Shown in pieces: positions 7,882-17,180 of a DNA stretch of 64,000 nt. The notes beneath the pieces were generated by a model. The model saw only the letters and a list, made by a program, of their open reading frames with translations. It made no database searches and was not told the DNA's origin. Origin of the DNA: Actinokineospora enzanensis DSM 44649 (GTDB taxonomy: Bacteria; Actinomycetota; Actinomycetes; Mycobacteriales; Pseudonocardiaceae); NCBI RefSeq assembly GCF_000374445.1, contig NZ_KB894408.1, positions 178,892 through 242,891 on the forward strand. Direction: 5' to 3'. Position numbers and translations under genes: made by a program. Positions within the stretch are counted from its first letter, which is position 1; every line of letters begins with the position of its first letter.

Positions 7882-9675
7882 TCACGCGCCCAGGTTCACC
7901 GTCTCCTCGGTCGGCTGGTCCGCGTACATGTCGTCGATCGCGTGCGCGTACTTCTCCGCGATCGGTTTGCGGCGCAGCTTCAGCGTCGGCGTCAGCTCGT
8001 CGCCGCCGGGTTCCCAGAAGGCGGGGACGATGCGGAAGCGCTTGACCTGCTCCACCCGGGACAGTCGGGCGTTGCCGGTGCGCACCGCGGCGGTGACGAG
8101 GGCGCGCACCTCGTCGGCGGCGACGACCGCGCCGGGAGAGGCCGTGGGCAGGCCGTGCGCGGCGGCGAGGCCCGCGGCGGCGTCCTGGTCCAGTACGACC
8201 AGGGCCGAGATGTAGGGGCGGTCGTCGCCGATGGCGACCACCTGGCCGATGACGCCGCTGGCGGCCTTGATGGCGTTCTCGATGTTGGTCGGCGACATGT
8301 TCTTACCCGCCGAGTTGATGATCAGCTCCTTCTTGCGGTCCACGATGGACACGTAGCCGTCCGGGTCGATCACGCCGACGTCGCCGGTGTGCACCCAGCC
8401 GTCGGGGTCCACGGTCTCCGCGGTGCGGCCCGGGTCGCCGCGGTAGCCGCGCATCACCGAGGGGCCGCGGATGAGCAGCTCGCCGTCGTCGGCCACGCGC
8501 ACCTCGGTGCCGTGCACGGGGGTGCCGACGGTGCCCAGCCGGTTGGCGCCGGGGCGGCCGGAGGTGCCCAGTCCCGCGGTCTCGGACATGCCCCAGATCT
8601 CGTAGACGGGGATGCCGACGCCCCAGAAGAACTCCAGGATCTCGACCGGGATCGCGGCCGCGCCGGAGGCGGGCACCTTGGCCTCGGTCAGGCCGAGGCG
8701 GGCGCGCAGCCGGGCGAGCACCAGCCGGTCGGCGACCCGGTGGGCCAGGCCGAGCCGGATCGGCACCGGGCGGTCCGCGGCGCGCAGCCGGGCCCGGCGG
8801 ACGCCCACGTCGACCGCCCAGGCGGCGACGGCGCGCTTGGCCGGGCTCGGTTCGGCGGCCAGCGCGGTGTCGACGGCCAGCTTGAACTTCTGCCACACCC
8901 GGGGCACCGCGAAGAACAGGTGCGGCCGGACCTCCGGCAGCACCTCGCCGAGCCGCCTCGGGTCGGCGAGCGAGGTGACCACGGTGCCGAACAGCAGCGA
9001 GGCGTAGTGCGAGACGACGCGGTCGGCGATGTGCGCCGAGGGCAGGAAGGAGATCACCCGGTCACCGGGCAGCAGTTCGAAGGCGTTCTTCACCGCGCCG
9101 GAGACCGCCATCAGGTTGGCGTGGGTCAGCTCCACGCCCTTGGGCGGGCCGGTGGTCCCGGACGTGTAGATGATGGTGGCGAGGTCGTCGGGGGCGACCG
9201 CGCGCCAGGCGGTGTCGAGGTCGAAGTCGGGGTCGCCCGCGGCCTCCAGGTCCGCCAGGGTCTCGCCGCCGTCGACCGGGCCGTCCACGCACACCAGGCG
9301 CAGACCGGGGGCGGCCGCGCGCAGGGTGGCGACGAAGGCCGCCTCGGTGACCACGATCCGGTTGCCCGCGTTGGCGAACACGTGCGTGAGCTGGTCAGGG
9401 GCGCTGGTGTTGTAGACGGAGAACGGCAGCGCGCCCAGGTGCAGGGCGGCGGTGTCGACCAGGTGGAACTCCGGCCGGTTGGTGAGCATGATGCCGACCG
9501 CGTCGCCGTGGCCGACCCCGCGCGCGGCCAGGCCCGCGGCGATCGCCCGCACCCGGCGCGCGTACTCGCGCCAGGTGATCGACACCGCGCCGCCGGGCGT
9601 GCGCAGCGCGACGAGGTCGGGGTGCTGCCGTGCCGTGGCCTGGAAAGCCGCGCAGAGGGTGTGCTGCTCGCTCAT
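7882..9675 (-). CDS. Long-chain acyl-CoA synthetase (AMP-forming)
   Basis: Enzyme of 597 residues that activates fatty acids with ATP and CoA. ANL-family motifs are all present: the AMP-binding P-loop YTSGTTGPPKGVELTH, a central YEIWGMSETAG, the HTGDVGVIDPDGYV block with its conserved Asp, and the hinge/adenylate segment VDRKKELIINSAGKNMSP. Length and the KNMSP ending fit FAA1/FadD15-type long-chain synthetases. ATG 9675 has AGAGGTGG just upstream and is preferred to an in-frame ATG five codons earlier. The gene converges with the QueA-like gene and stands alone. Confidence 0.93.
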   Translation of the reverse strand: MSEQHTLCAAFQATARQHPDLVALRTPGGAVSITWREYARRVRAIAAGLAARGVGHGDAVGIMLTNRPEFHLVDTAALHLGALPFSVYNTSAPDQLTHVFANAGNRIVVTEAAFVATLRAAAPGLRLVCVDGPVDGGETLADLEAAGDPDFDLDTAWRAVAPDDLATIIYTSGTTGPPKGVELTHANLMAVSGAVKNAFELLPGDRVISFLPSAHIADRVVSHYASLLFGTVVTSLADPRRLGEVLPEVRPHLFFAVPRVWQKFKLAVDTALAAEPSPAKRAVAAWAVDVGVRRARLRAADRPVPIRLGLAHRVADRLVLARLRARLGLTEAKVPASGAAAIPVEILEFFWGVGIPVYEIWGMSETAGLGTSGRPGANRLGTVGTPVHGTEVRVADDGELLIRGPSVMRGYRGDPGRTAETVDPDGWVHTGDVGVIDPDGYVSIVDRKKELIINSAGKNMSPTNIENAIKAASGVIGQVVAIGDDRPYISALVVLDQDAAAGLAAAHGLPTASPGAVVAADEVRALVTAAVRTGNARLSRVEQVKRFRIVPAFWEPGGDELTPTLKLRRKPIAEKYAHAIDDMYADQPTEETVNLGA

Positions 9676-9800
9676 CGCGCCACCTCTCACCGGTGTGGTC
9701 TACGACACAGGGCAGTGATGGTAGGGAGCGCGGTCGGCCGTTGTCTACGGTGGTTCCACCGCGTGTCGCCGAGCCACCGGTCGACCTCGATCGCCCCGGT

Positions 9801-9823
9801 GCCCGCGCGCGTTCCACGCGGGC
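9801..9823 (-). terminator. Possible terminator after the CHAT gene
   Basis: GCCCGCG (9801-9807) and CGCGGGC (9817-9823) form a seven-base stem with a nine-base loop about 100 bases beyond the stop of the TPR-CHAT gene. There is no T-tract, as is usual in actinomycetes. Confidence 0.35.
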
Positions 9824-9921
9824 GCGCGAAACCGCTCGCAGGTCTCCTCGGGCTGGTCGCGAGGGGCTCCAGCGTGCGGGCGTTCGGGGTGGCGGCGTGG
9901 TGGTCCGCGCTCGTGGTCGCC

Positions 9922-12558
9922 CTAGCCTGCGCCCAGGCAGATGAATGGGCGGCGGTACGGGTCCTCGGCGATGGACTCGGCCAGCGCGCGGGCGGGGCTG
10001 ACGCCCTCGGTGAGGCGGCGGTGGTAGGCGACCATCGCGGTGGCGGCCGACTCGTCGCCGACGCGGCTGGTCGCGGCGATCACCGTGCGCACGCCGCTGG
10101 CCAGCAGCGCGCCCGCGTAGCCGAGGGCCTCGTCGCCCGGACGCACGTAGTTCATGGCCAGCTCGCAGGCGGCCAGGACGACCTGGCGGGGTGGCTGGCG
10201 CAGCCGGGACAGCTCGTAGGCGAACAGCGGGCCGTCGGCCAGCTCCAGCCGGGAGAACAGCGCGTTGGTCGGCTCGTGCTCGCCGTGCGCGGCGATGTGG
10301 GCGAGCTCGGCGCCGTCCAGGGCGGCCAGCACGCCCGCCACGGTGGCGTGCTCGCCGTCGAGGGTGGCCGCGTCCGGGTAGACCTCGCGCAGCGGGCCGT
10401 CCTCGGCGACCAAGCCGGTGAGCATGGGGCCGCGGGCCAGCACGGTGCGGCCGCGCGGGGCCGAGCCGGTGGCGGCGCTGAGCCACGCGGTCGCCGACGG
10501 GGCGACCACGACCGGTCTGCCCCACAGCGACGGCAGGCTCCCCCACGGCACCGCGTACAGCGCGCCGGTGGGCACCACGACCAGCTCGCGGTCGCCCAGC
10601 AGCGGCAGCAGCGGGCGGATCAGCTGCTGGTCGAGCGCGCCCGCGCTGCGGGCCGCGGAGGCCTTGACCACCTCCACGATCGGGGCGGGCAGCGTGTCCG
10701 GGGCGAGCACGTCCAGGTCGGCGTGCAGCCGGGCGGCCGACTCGGTGGCGTCGGCGGCGGACCCCAGGCGCACCATGCGCGCGCCGGTGCCCGCCAGCAC
10801 GACCGCGACCACCTCGTCGTCGGAGATGGCGAACGACACCAGCACCCGGTCGCCAAGCGAGGGGGCGACCGAGTCGAGCGTGGCGACCGGGCGCGGCCTG
10901 CCCCACGGGCTGGCGTACCAGCCCTGGCGGGCCACCTCCCGCTCCAGCGCGGCGGTCTGCTTCTCCAGCTTCTCCGCCCGCTCCGCCGAGCGGCCCGCCA
11001 GCCGGACCAGCTGCGCGGTGCGCTTGGCCAGCCGCAGCTCGGTCGCCTTCTCCGCCATCCGCGGGTCGTCGATATCCGGGATCGGCTCGTACCGGTACAC
11101 CTGCGCGCGGGTGCGCTCCAGCCAGCCGAACAGCCTGCGCGCGTCCGGTCGGGGGTGGCGCAGCACCAGGCGCACCGCCATGTCGCCGAGCTGGCGGCCG
11201 TGCACGGCGGTGCCGCACATCAGCTCCAGGCCGCCCATCCGGTCCCGGGCCCGGCCCAGCTCGGTGAGGCCCGCCCTGGCCTCGGCGAGCGCGGCGCGGA
11301 TGTCCTGGGCGGCCTCGGCCAGCTCGGCCCGGCACAGCCGCAGCAGCATCCGGTGGTCGACCGGGGTGGTCACCCGCGGCTTGGGCACCTGGTCGAGCAG
11401 CCGTCCGGCGGCGGTCAGGTCGCCGCGGTGGATCTCCAGGCGGACCGCGAGCATCAGCGCCAGCGCGGCCTCGTCCTCCAGCAGCAGGCCGCGCAGCTGT
11501 TCGGCGAGCCGGACGGCGGTCGCGGGCAGGGCGCGAGCGACGCGGGAACCGTTGGCGGGGCGGCGTTGGATCTTGCCAGGGGCGGCCCCGGCGCGCGGCC
11601 CGCGGCCGTCCAGCGCGGCGAGGGTCTCGGCGCGCAGCGCGGCCAGCGCGGCCACCGAGGCCCAGCGCTCGTTGCCGCGGCGGGTGAACATGCGCTCGGA
11701 GCGGCGGGCGCGGCGGCGGGCCTGGGCGGCGTCGCCGTGCAGCAGCGCGGCCGCGGCGCGGGCGATCTCGGCCTCGGCGGCGTCCTGCCCGACGCGCTGG
11801 CGGCGCAGCCGGGGCAGCGCGTCGTCCAGGTGCCGGGCGGCCTCGTCCACCAGGCCGCCCGCGAGCAGCGCGCGGGCCTGGTCCAGCTGCACCACCGGGA
11901 GCATGCTGGGCGCGCGTTCCTGGCAGTCCCGGGAGGTCTCGGCGAAGTAGCGCAGCGCGGTCGGCACGTCGCCGATCATGTGCGCCACGTAGCCGCGGTT
12001 GTGCCGGGCCTTGATCGCGATGTCGTGCAGGTCGTAGCGCTCGCACAGCTCGATGCACTGGTCCAGCTCGGCGATCGCGGCGTCGCTCTGCGAGCGCTCG
12101 ATCCACGCCAGGCTGCGGTTGAGGTAGAGGCTGGCGAGCACGTACGGGTCACCCGCGCCGTCGGCCAGACCGGCGCGCAGCCGCTCGGCGGCGTCCTCCA
12201 GCAGCTCCAGGCCGAGGTCGGTGTTGCCTGCCCGGATGTGCAGGAACCCGCGCTGCTCCAGGGAAAGCCCGGCCAGCTCGGCGCGCCTGGGGCCGTCCGG
12301 CAGGTCGGCAAGCAGCGCGTCCGCGTCGGCCAGCCGGTCGATGCCCGCGGTGATCGGGCCGCCCTCGGTCTCCGCGTAGGCCAGCGTCACCAGCACCCGG
12401 ACGCGCAGCTCCACCACCTCGGGGGCGGCCTGGTCCGGCGCGGTGTCGAGCACGGCAAGGGCTTCGCCGAGCAGCGCCCGCGCACGGGCGAAGGTGTAGG
12501 CGTACACGGCTTTTCGGCCGCGTCGGTACAGCGCGCCTGCACGCCGGACAGCGGGCAT
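9922..12558 (-). CDS. TPR and CHAT (caspase-like) domain protein
   Basis: Large cytosolic protein of 878 residues. The first two thirds are helical repeats of TPR type (many Ala/Leu/Arg-rich helix pairs). The last third is a CHAT domain, the bacterial caspase/separase-like protease fold: His758 in HIAAHGEH and Cys798 in VLAACELA form the expected His-Cys dyad, followed by GALLASGVRTVIAA and a closing AYHRRL helix. ATG 12558 is used; an in-frame start 45 bases upstream also exists. It lies 69 bases after a subtilase on the same strand and the two probably form an operon. In other CHAT proteins the TPR part recognises partners or regulates the protease; the substrate here is unknown. Confidence 0.88.
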   Translation of the reverse strand: MPAVRRAGALYRRGRKAVYAYTFARARALLGEALAVLDTAPDQAAPEVVELRVRVLVTLAYAETEGGPITAGIDRLADADALLADLPDGPRRAELAGLSLEQRGFLHIRAGNTDLGLELLEDAAERLRAGLADGAGDPYVLASLYLNRSLAWIERSQSDAAIAELDQCIELCERYDLHDIAIKARHNRGYVAHMIGDVPTALRYFAETSRDCQERAPSMLPVVQLDQARALLAGGLVDEAARHLDDALPRLRRQRVGQDAAEAEIARAAAALLHGDAAQARRRARRSERMFTRRGNERWASVAALAALRAETLAALDGRGPRAGAAPGKIQRRPANGSRVARALPATAVRLAEQLRGLLLEDEAALALMLAVRLEIHRGDLTAAGRLLDQVPKPRVTTPVDHRMLLRLCRAELAEAAQDIRAALAEARAGLTELGRARDRMGGLELMCGTAVHGRQLGDMAVRLVLRHPRPDARRLFGWLERTRAQVYRYEPIPDIDDPRMAEKATELRLAKRTAQLVRLAGRSAERAEKLEKQTAALEREVARQGWYASPWGRPRPVATLDSVAPSLGDRVLVSFAISDDEVVAVVLAGTGARMVRLGSAADATESAARLHADLDVLAPDTLPAPIVEVVKASAARSAGALDQQLIRPLLPLLGDRELVVVPTGALYAVPWGSLPSLWGRPVVVAPSATAWLSAATGSAPRGRTVLARGPMLTGLVAEDGPLREVYPDAATLDGEHATVAGVLAALDGAELAHIAAHGEHEPTNALFSRLELADGPLFAYELSRLRQPPRQVVLAACELAMNYVRPGDEALGYAGALLASGVRTVIAATSRVGDESAATAMVAYHRRLTEGVSPARALAESIAEDPYRRPFICLGAG

Positions 12559-12627
12559 GGGGTAAACCCTACGTGCCGCGTCCACCCATCGTGGACGCGG
12601 CACGGGCTCGGGGATCCCGACGGCGGG

Positions 12628-14355
12628 TCAGCCGCTGCGCCAGCCCAGCGCGGTCAGCTCCCGGTCGCACCGGTCGCGGGCCTCGGTGGCCCGGGTGGCC
12701 CGGTCCGCCACGGTGGCCGCGTCGTCCATGTCCGCCAGCTGCGCGGCGATCATGCCCGCGACCACCGGGGTGGCGAACGAGGTGCCCGCCCAGACGGCGA
12801 AACCGCTGGTGAGGTCGTCCGGGTCGAGGGTGGCGCGGGTCAGCCTGCCGGGCACCGCGGGCTCCACGATGTCCGGCGCCTCCGGGCCCTGCCACAGCGG
12901 CACGGTGCTGACCACGGCGTTGCCCGGGGCCCAGCGGGTGACCCAGTCGCCTTCGTTGCTGAACGCGGCCACGGTGCGGCCGGAGGCGTTGAGCGCGCCG
13001 ACGGCGATCAGCAGCGGGTTGCCGCTGTTGGAGCCATCGTGGTTGAGCGCCATGGCGGCCGGGACGAACGGGCGCGTGGTGGCGTCGTTGCCCGCAGCCG
13101 CGACCACGACCACGCCGAGGTCGGTCAGCCTGCGCACGGCCTCGGTCAGCTGCAGCCCGGTGTGGTGGTCGGTGTGCTCCGGGTAGAAACCCAGCGAGAT
13201 CGACGCCACGTCGACCAGGTCCTCCGGCCTGCCCTCGTCCAGCGCCCGCTGGACCCGTCGCCGCAGCCACTCCAGCGCCAGCAGCACCGAGCCGTCGGTG
13301 GTGATGCCGTCGGTGTGCAGCACGCGCAGCGACAGCACGCGGGCGTCCGGGCAGTTCTGGAACACCAGGCCGGTCACGAAGGTGCCGTGGCCGGAGTGCG
13401 AGTCGGTCAGGCCCAGCAGCGGCTGCAGCACGTCGCGCTCGTCCACCGGCGAGTCCAGCGAGGGCAGCGCGCCGCCGCTCTCGTCGGTGAGCGTGGTCTC
13501 CAGCTGGGTCAGCAGGTGCTGGAACTCGGCCGACACCTCGACCACCGGGTCGGTGTCGCGCTCGCCGACCGACAGCCACGGGTGCTCGCCGATGCCGGTG
13601 TCCAGCACCGCCACCACCGGGCGCCTGCCCGCCTTGAGGTGCTCGGGCCGCCTGCGGTGCGGCTTGGGCATGAACAGCCGCACCGCGTTGCGGGAGCCGT
13701 TGCCCAGCGCGATGGCGCCGCCGGGGCCGTTGCCGAACGGGACTCCGTTTCCGAACGGCACGCCATTGCCGAAGGGCACGCCGTTGCCGAACGGGACACC
13801 GTTTCCGAAGGGGACGCCGTTGCCGAACGGGGCGCCCACGCCGTAGGTGTGACCGTCCATGCCGACCGAGGCGGCCAGCGCGAGGTGTTCCAGGCCGACA
13901 CCGCGCAGCGCGTCGTGGCCGAACGCCCGGCGCAGGTTGGCCAGCACGGTCCACGGGTCCGGGGCGTGCTCGACGATCGCGTCCGGACGCAGGTGCAGCA
14001 GGACGGGGTAGGCGTACCCGTCGTCGAAGGTCTCCAGGGCCTCGCGCCAGCCCGCGGAGTCGGGCAGCTGGACGACCAGCTCCACTCCCAGCGGGGCGAG
14101 CACCTCGTTGAACCGCGCCATGACGGCCTCGTCCCGGACGAGGGCCAGCGGCATGAGCAGCGTGTTGGACCGGTAGGCGGTGGCGTCGGGGCGCTTGCCG
14201 CGCTCGCCGGGCACCGCGGTGGACGGGTTCAGGATCCTGGCACGGTGCCGCACGAGCACGTCGGCCGTCAGGCCGATCACCTGTGGAAAGCGGGCCAGGT
14301 CGTCATACCTGGCCGGGCTCACCGGTCCGTTCCCGTTGGCGCTCAGGTCCGCCAT
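12628..14355 (-). CDS. S8 (subtilisin-family) serine protease, cytosolic, with glycine-rich repeat
   Basis: Protease of 575 residues with a complete subtilase triad: Asp252 (VVAVLDTGIG), His323 (SGHGTFVTG), Ser526 (GTSFATPVVAG), and oxyanion Asn423 (AAAGND). There is no signal peptide, so it should act in the cytoplasm. The N-terminal 160 residues do not match a known propeptide; they are followed by six exact PFGNGV-type repeats (residues about 175-210) just before the catalytic domain. It precedes a TPR-CHAT protease gene in the same direction. Two intracellular proteases in one operon suggest a proteolytic relay or a conflict/cell-death system, which is inference. Confidence 0.9.
   Translation of the reverse strand: MADLSANGNGPVSPARYDDLARFPQVIGLTADVLVRHRARILNPSTAVPGERGKRPDATAYRSNTLLMPLALVRDEAVMARFNEVLAPLGVELVVQLPDSAGWREALETFDDGYAYPVLLHLRPDAIVEHAPDPWTVLANLRRAFGHDALRGVGLEHLALAASVGMDGHTYGVGAPFGNGVPFGNGVPFGNGVPFGNGVPFGNGVPFGNGPGGAIALGNGSRNAVRLFMPKPHRRRPEHLKAGRRPVVAVLDTGIGEHPWLSVGERDTDPVVEVSAEFQHLLTQLETTLTDESGGALPSLDSPVDERDVLQPLLGLTDSHSGHGTFVTGLVFQNCPDARVLSLRVLHTDGITTDGSVLLALEWLRRRVQRALDEGRPEDLVDVASISLGFYPEHTDHHTGLQLTEAVRRLTDLGVVVVAAAGNDATTRPFVPAAMALNHDGSNSGNPLLIAVGALNASGRTVAAFSNEGDWVTRWAPGNAVVSTVPLWQGPEAPDIVEPAVPGRLTRATLDPDDLTSGFAVWAGTSFATPVVAGMIAAQLADMDDAATVADRATRATEARDRCDRELTALGWRSG
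13726..13833 (-). repeat. Six 18-bp tandem repeats in the subtilase gene
   Basis: Six in-frame copies of an 18-base unit encode PFGNG(V). Copies differ at synonymous positions (ttg/ttt, aacgg/aaggg), so the array is not a fresh duplication and the peptide itself seems to be kept. It links the N-terminal region to the catalytic domain. Confidence 0.9.
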
Positions 14356-14807
14356 GATTTACCCCACCCCGAAAAATGTCGTTTGGTCACGGTCGGTGTC
14401 GATCGCCCGCCGACCTGCTCATCCGTAGTAGAGCAGGATTCGGGGCATGAGATACATCGATTCGCAAAGCTCCTGCGTAACGCACATTCGGGATCAACTC
14501 TCCGCTGATCGATAAGTGACGATCCGTGCACGGCGACCGCGACCGTCCACCCGGATAGCCCACCCGTGGGCAAAGCGGCGCAATGGGTCCGGACGTCCGA
14601 CGTGGGACGGTGGACGGACCCCTGGGCAGACAACAAGAAGCGCGCCGGAAAGGCAACGCCCCTATCGGGTATTAGTCACCGCGCGTGGGTGGAGATCCAC
14701 TTCCGGTGACCGCGCCGTCGAACAGATGGTCATCTTGCGCGATTCCGAAAGGCGGAAAGCCGGAACGGCCGTGCGGACATTTCCCGGCCGGGAAACACGA
14801 ACCCGGT
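14356..14807. other. Intergenic region between subtilase and mnmA
   Basis: About 450 bases, divergent from nothing: both flanking genes run leftward. It must hold the promoter of the subtilase operon and the terminator of mnmA. A perfect 16-bp palindrome TTTCCCGGCCGGGAAA lies at 14780-14795, 12 bases past the mnmA stop. A 12-codon frame on the minus strand (ATG near 14454) has an AGGAG 12 bases ahead but is too short to support. No RNA gene was recognised. Confidence 0.5.
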
Positions 14808-15896
14808 TCAGCGGGTGGCGGCGATCATCCCGCTGCCCAGAACGAGATCGCCCGCCGGGTCCGGCCGATAGAGGACAACGGCCTGTCCCGGGGCCACCCC
14901 GCGCAGCCCGGTCGCGGGCCGGACCACCAGCTCGCCATCCACAATGGACGCCGAGGCCGGGGTGGTGCCGCCGTGCGCGCGGATCTGCGCGACACAGTCG
15001 ACGGTGCCCGACAAGGGGCGGCCGGACGGCCAGATCGGCCGGGTGGCCACGATCTCGGTGACCGCCAGGCGCTCCGCCGGGCCGACCCGGACGGTGCCCT
15101 GGACCGGTTCGAGCGACAGCACGTAGCGGGGGCGGCCGTCGGGAGCGGGGGCGTCGATGCCGAGGCCGTGCCGCTGGCCCACGGTGAACCCGTGCACGCC
15201 CGCGTGCACGCCGAGTACGGCGCCGGTGGTGTCGTCCACCAGCTGCCCCGGGCGGGCGCCGAGGCGGTCGGCGAGGAACGCCCGGGTGTCGCCGTCGGGG
15301 ATGAAGCAGATGTCGTAGCTATCGGGTTTCTCCGCGACGGCCAAGCCGCGCGCGGTGGCCTCGGCACGCACCTCGGACTTGACCGAGTCGCCGAGCGGGA
15401 ACAGCGAGTGCGCCAGCTGCTCGGGGGTCAGCGAGGCCAGCACGTAGGACTGGTCCTTGGCCAGGTCGGCCGACCGGCGCAGCTGCGGGCGGCCGTCCAC
15501 CACGCCGAGCCGGGCGTAGTGGCCGGTGCAGACGGCGTCGAAGCCGAGCGCGATCGCCTTGTCCAGCAACGCCTCGAACTTGATCCGCTCGTTGCACTTC
15601 AGGCACGGGTTGGGGGTGCGGCCCGCGGCGTACTCGGCGACGAAGTCCTCGACCACGTCCTCGGTGAACCGCTCGGCGAAATCCCAGACGTAGAACGGGA
15701 TGCCGAGCAGGTCGGCCACCCGGCGGGCGTCGTGCGCGTCCTCCACGGTGCAGCAGCCGCGGGAGCCGGTGCGCAGCGTGCCGGGCTTCGCGGACAGTGC
15801 CAAGTGGACACCCACGACCTCGTGCCCGGCCTCGACGGCGCGGGCGGCGGCCACGGCCGAGTCCACGCCGCCGCTCATCGCGGCCAACACCCGCAT
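14808..15896 (-). CDS. mnmA: tRNA-specific 2-thiouridylase MnmA
   Basis: Enzyme of 362 residues that puts sulfur on C2 of U34 in tRNA Lys, Glu and Gln, using ATP and persulfide sulfur. The PP-loop SGGVDS is at residues 8-13. The catalytic cysteines are visible: Cys98 in TPNPCLKCN and Cys197 in [11 protein letters not shown]. Length matches the family. ATG 15896 is immediately at the protein start expected for MnmA ([13 protein letters not shown]). It lies three bases after the cysteine desulfurase gene on the same strand, the usual actinobacterial arrangement, which supplies the sulfur donor. Confidence 0.97.
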   Translation of the reverse strand: MRVLAAMSGGVDSAVAAARAVEAGHEVVGVHLALSAKPGTLRTGSRGCCTVEDAHDARRVADLLGIPFYVWDFAERFTEDVVEDFVAEYAAGRTPNPCLKCNERIKFEALLDKAIALGFDAVCTGHYARLGVVDGRPQLRRSADLAKDQSYVLASLTPEQLAHSLFPLGDSVKSEVRAEATARGLAVAEKPDSYDICFIPDGDTRAFLADRLGARPGQLVDDTTGAVLGVHAGVHGFTVGQRHGLGIDAPAPDGRPRYVLSLEPVQGTVRVGPAERLAVTEIVATRPIWPSGRPLSGTVDCVAQIRAHGGTTPASASIVDGELVVRPATGLRGVAPGQAVVLYRPDPAGDLVLGSGMIAATR

Positions 15897-15899
15897 CGC

Positions 15900-17120
15900 T
15901 CAGACCTCCGCCGGGGACACGCGTCGGCGCAGACCGGCCAGTCCGGCGTTGCGGGCGCGTTCGACGACCGGGCCGATCGCCTCGGCCAGCGCGCGCACGT
16001 CGGCGGCGGTCGAGGTGTGCCCGAGGGAGAAGCGCAGCGACCCGCGCGCGGGTGCCGCCTCCACGCCCATGGCCAGCAGCACGTGCGAGGGCTGCGCCAC
16101 GCCCGCGGTGCAGGCCGAGCCGGTGGAGCACTCGATGCCGCGGGCGTCGAGCAGCATGAGCAGGCTGTCGCCCTCGCAGCCGGGGAAGCTGAAGTGCGCG
16201 TTGCCGGGCAGCCGGGACGGTCCGCCGTCCACCCGGGACTCGCCGGGGTCGCCGTTGAGCACCGCGTCCGGCACCGCCGCGCGCACCGTGCGGACCAGCT
16301 CGTCGCGCAGCCCGGCCAGCCGGTCGGCACGCTCCTCGCGGCGCTCGGTGGCCACCCGCACGGCCGCGGCCATGGCCACGATCGCGGGCACGTCGAGGGT
16401 GCCGGAGCGCACGTCGCGCTCCTGCCCGCCGCCGTGCGAGACCGGCACGCAGGCCACGTCCCGGCTCAGCAGCAGCGCGCCGACGCCGTAGGGGCCGCCC
16501 ACCTTGTGCCCGGACACGGTCAGCGCGTTGGCGCCGCTGTGCCCGAAGTCGACCGGGAGGACGCCGACGGCCTGTACGGCGTCGGTGTGGAACGGGATCC
16601 CGTGCGCGGCGCAGGTGCCCGCCAGCTCGCGCACCGGGTTGACCGTGCCGACCTCGTTGTTCGCCCACATCACACTGACCAGGGCGACATCGGCGGGGTT
16701 CTCGGCGATGGCGGCGCGCAGGGTGTCCTCGTGCACGCGGCCGAAGTCGTCGACCTCCAACAGGGTCACCTCGGCGTCCTCGTGCTCGGCCAGCCACAGC
16801 GCGGCGTCCAGCACGGCGTGGTGCTCGGTGGCCGAGACCAGCAGCCGGGTGCGCGCCGGGTCGGCGGCGCGGCGGGCCCAGTAGAGGCCCTTGACGGCGA
16901 GGTTGTCACTCTCCGTGCCGCCGGAGGTGAAGACGACCTCCGAGGGCCGGGCGCCGAGGTCGGCCGCGATGGACTCGCGGGCCTCCTCGACGGCGCGTCG
17001 GGCGCGGCGGCCGGAGGAATGCAGCGAGGAGGCGTTGCCATAGGCGGACAACGCCCCGGTGAGTGCCGCGGCCGCCTCGGGCAGGATCGGCGTGGTGGCC
17101 GCGTGGTCGAGATATGTCAT
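15900..17120 (-). CDS. Cysteine desulfurase (IscS/NifS type)
   Basis: PLP enzyme of 406 residues that releases sulfur from cysteine as a persulfide. The start YLDHAATTP is diagnostic. PLP-binding Lys206 is in SGHKVGGP, the PLP-stacking His100 is in SATEHHAV, and the active-site Cys337 sits in [11 protein letters not shown], a loop of class I desulfurases. The neighbour three bases downstream is mnmA, so its likely task is sulfur delivery for tRNA thiolation, although a role in Fe-S assembly cannot be excluded. Start ATG 17120. Confidence 0.96.
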   Translation of the reverse strand: MTYLDHAATTPILPEAAAALTGALSAYGNASSLHSSGRRARRAVEEARESIAADLGARPSEVVFTSGGTESDNLAVKGLYWARRAADPARTRLLVSATEHHAVLDAALWLAEHEDAEVTLLEVDDFGRVHEDTLRAAIAENPADVALVSVMWANNEVGTVNPVRELAGTCAAHGIPFHTDAVQAVGVLPVDFGHSGANALTVSGHKVGGPYGVGALLLSRDVACVPVSHGGGQERDVRSGTLDVPAIVAMAAAVRVATERREERADRLAGLRDELVRTVRAAVPDAVLNGDPGESRVDGGPSRLPGNAHFSFPGCEGDSLLMLLDARGIECSTGSACTAGVAQPSHVLLAMGVEAAPARGSLRFSLGHTSTAADVRALAEAIGPVVERARNAGLAGLRRRVSPAEV

Positions 17121-17180
17121 CGCCCGTCCAGGGTAGACCGAGTCGGCGGGCGCGGGACAGCAGCCCAGCTCAGCGCCCGG

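Noticed and set aside
14410-14460. A 12-codon minus-strand frame (MYLMPRILLYYG) upstream of the subtilase region, as a possible RiPP precursor
   Set aside because: No P450, radical SAM or other modifying enzyme is nearby and the ribosome-site spacing is long; length alone cannot support it.
7849-14508. A plus-strand open frame of more than 2,200 codons
   Set aside because: It is antisense to the acyl-CoA synthetase, CHAT and subtilase genes, all with complete catalytic motifs. Long antisense frames are a by-product of high GC content.
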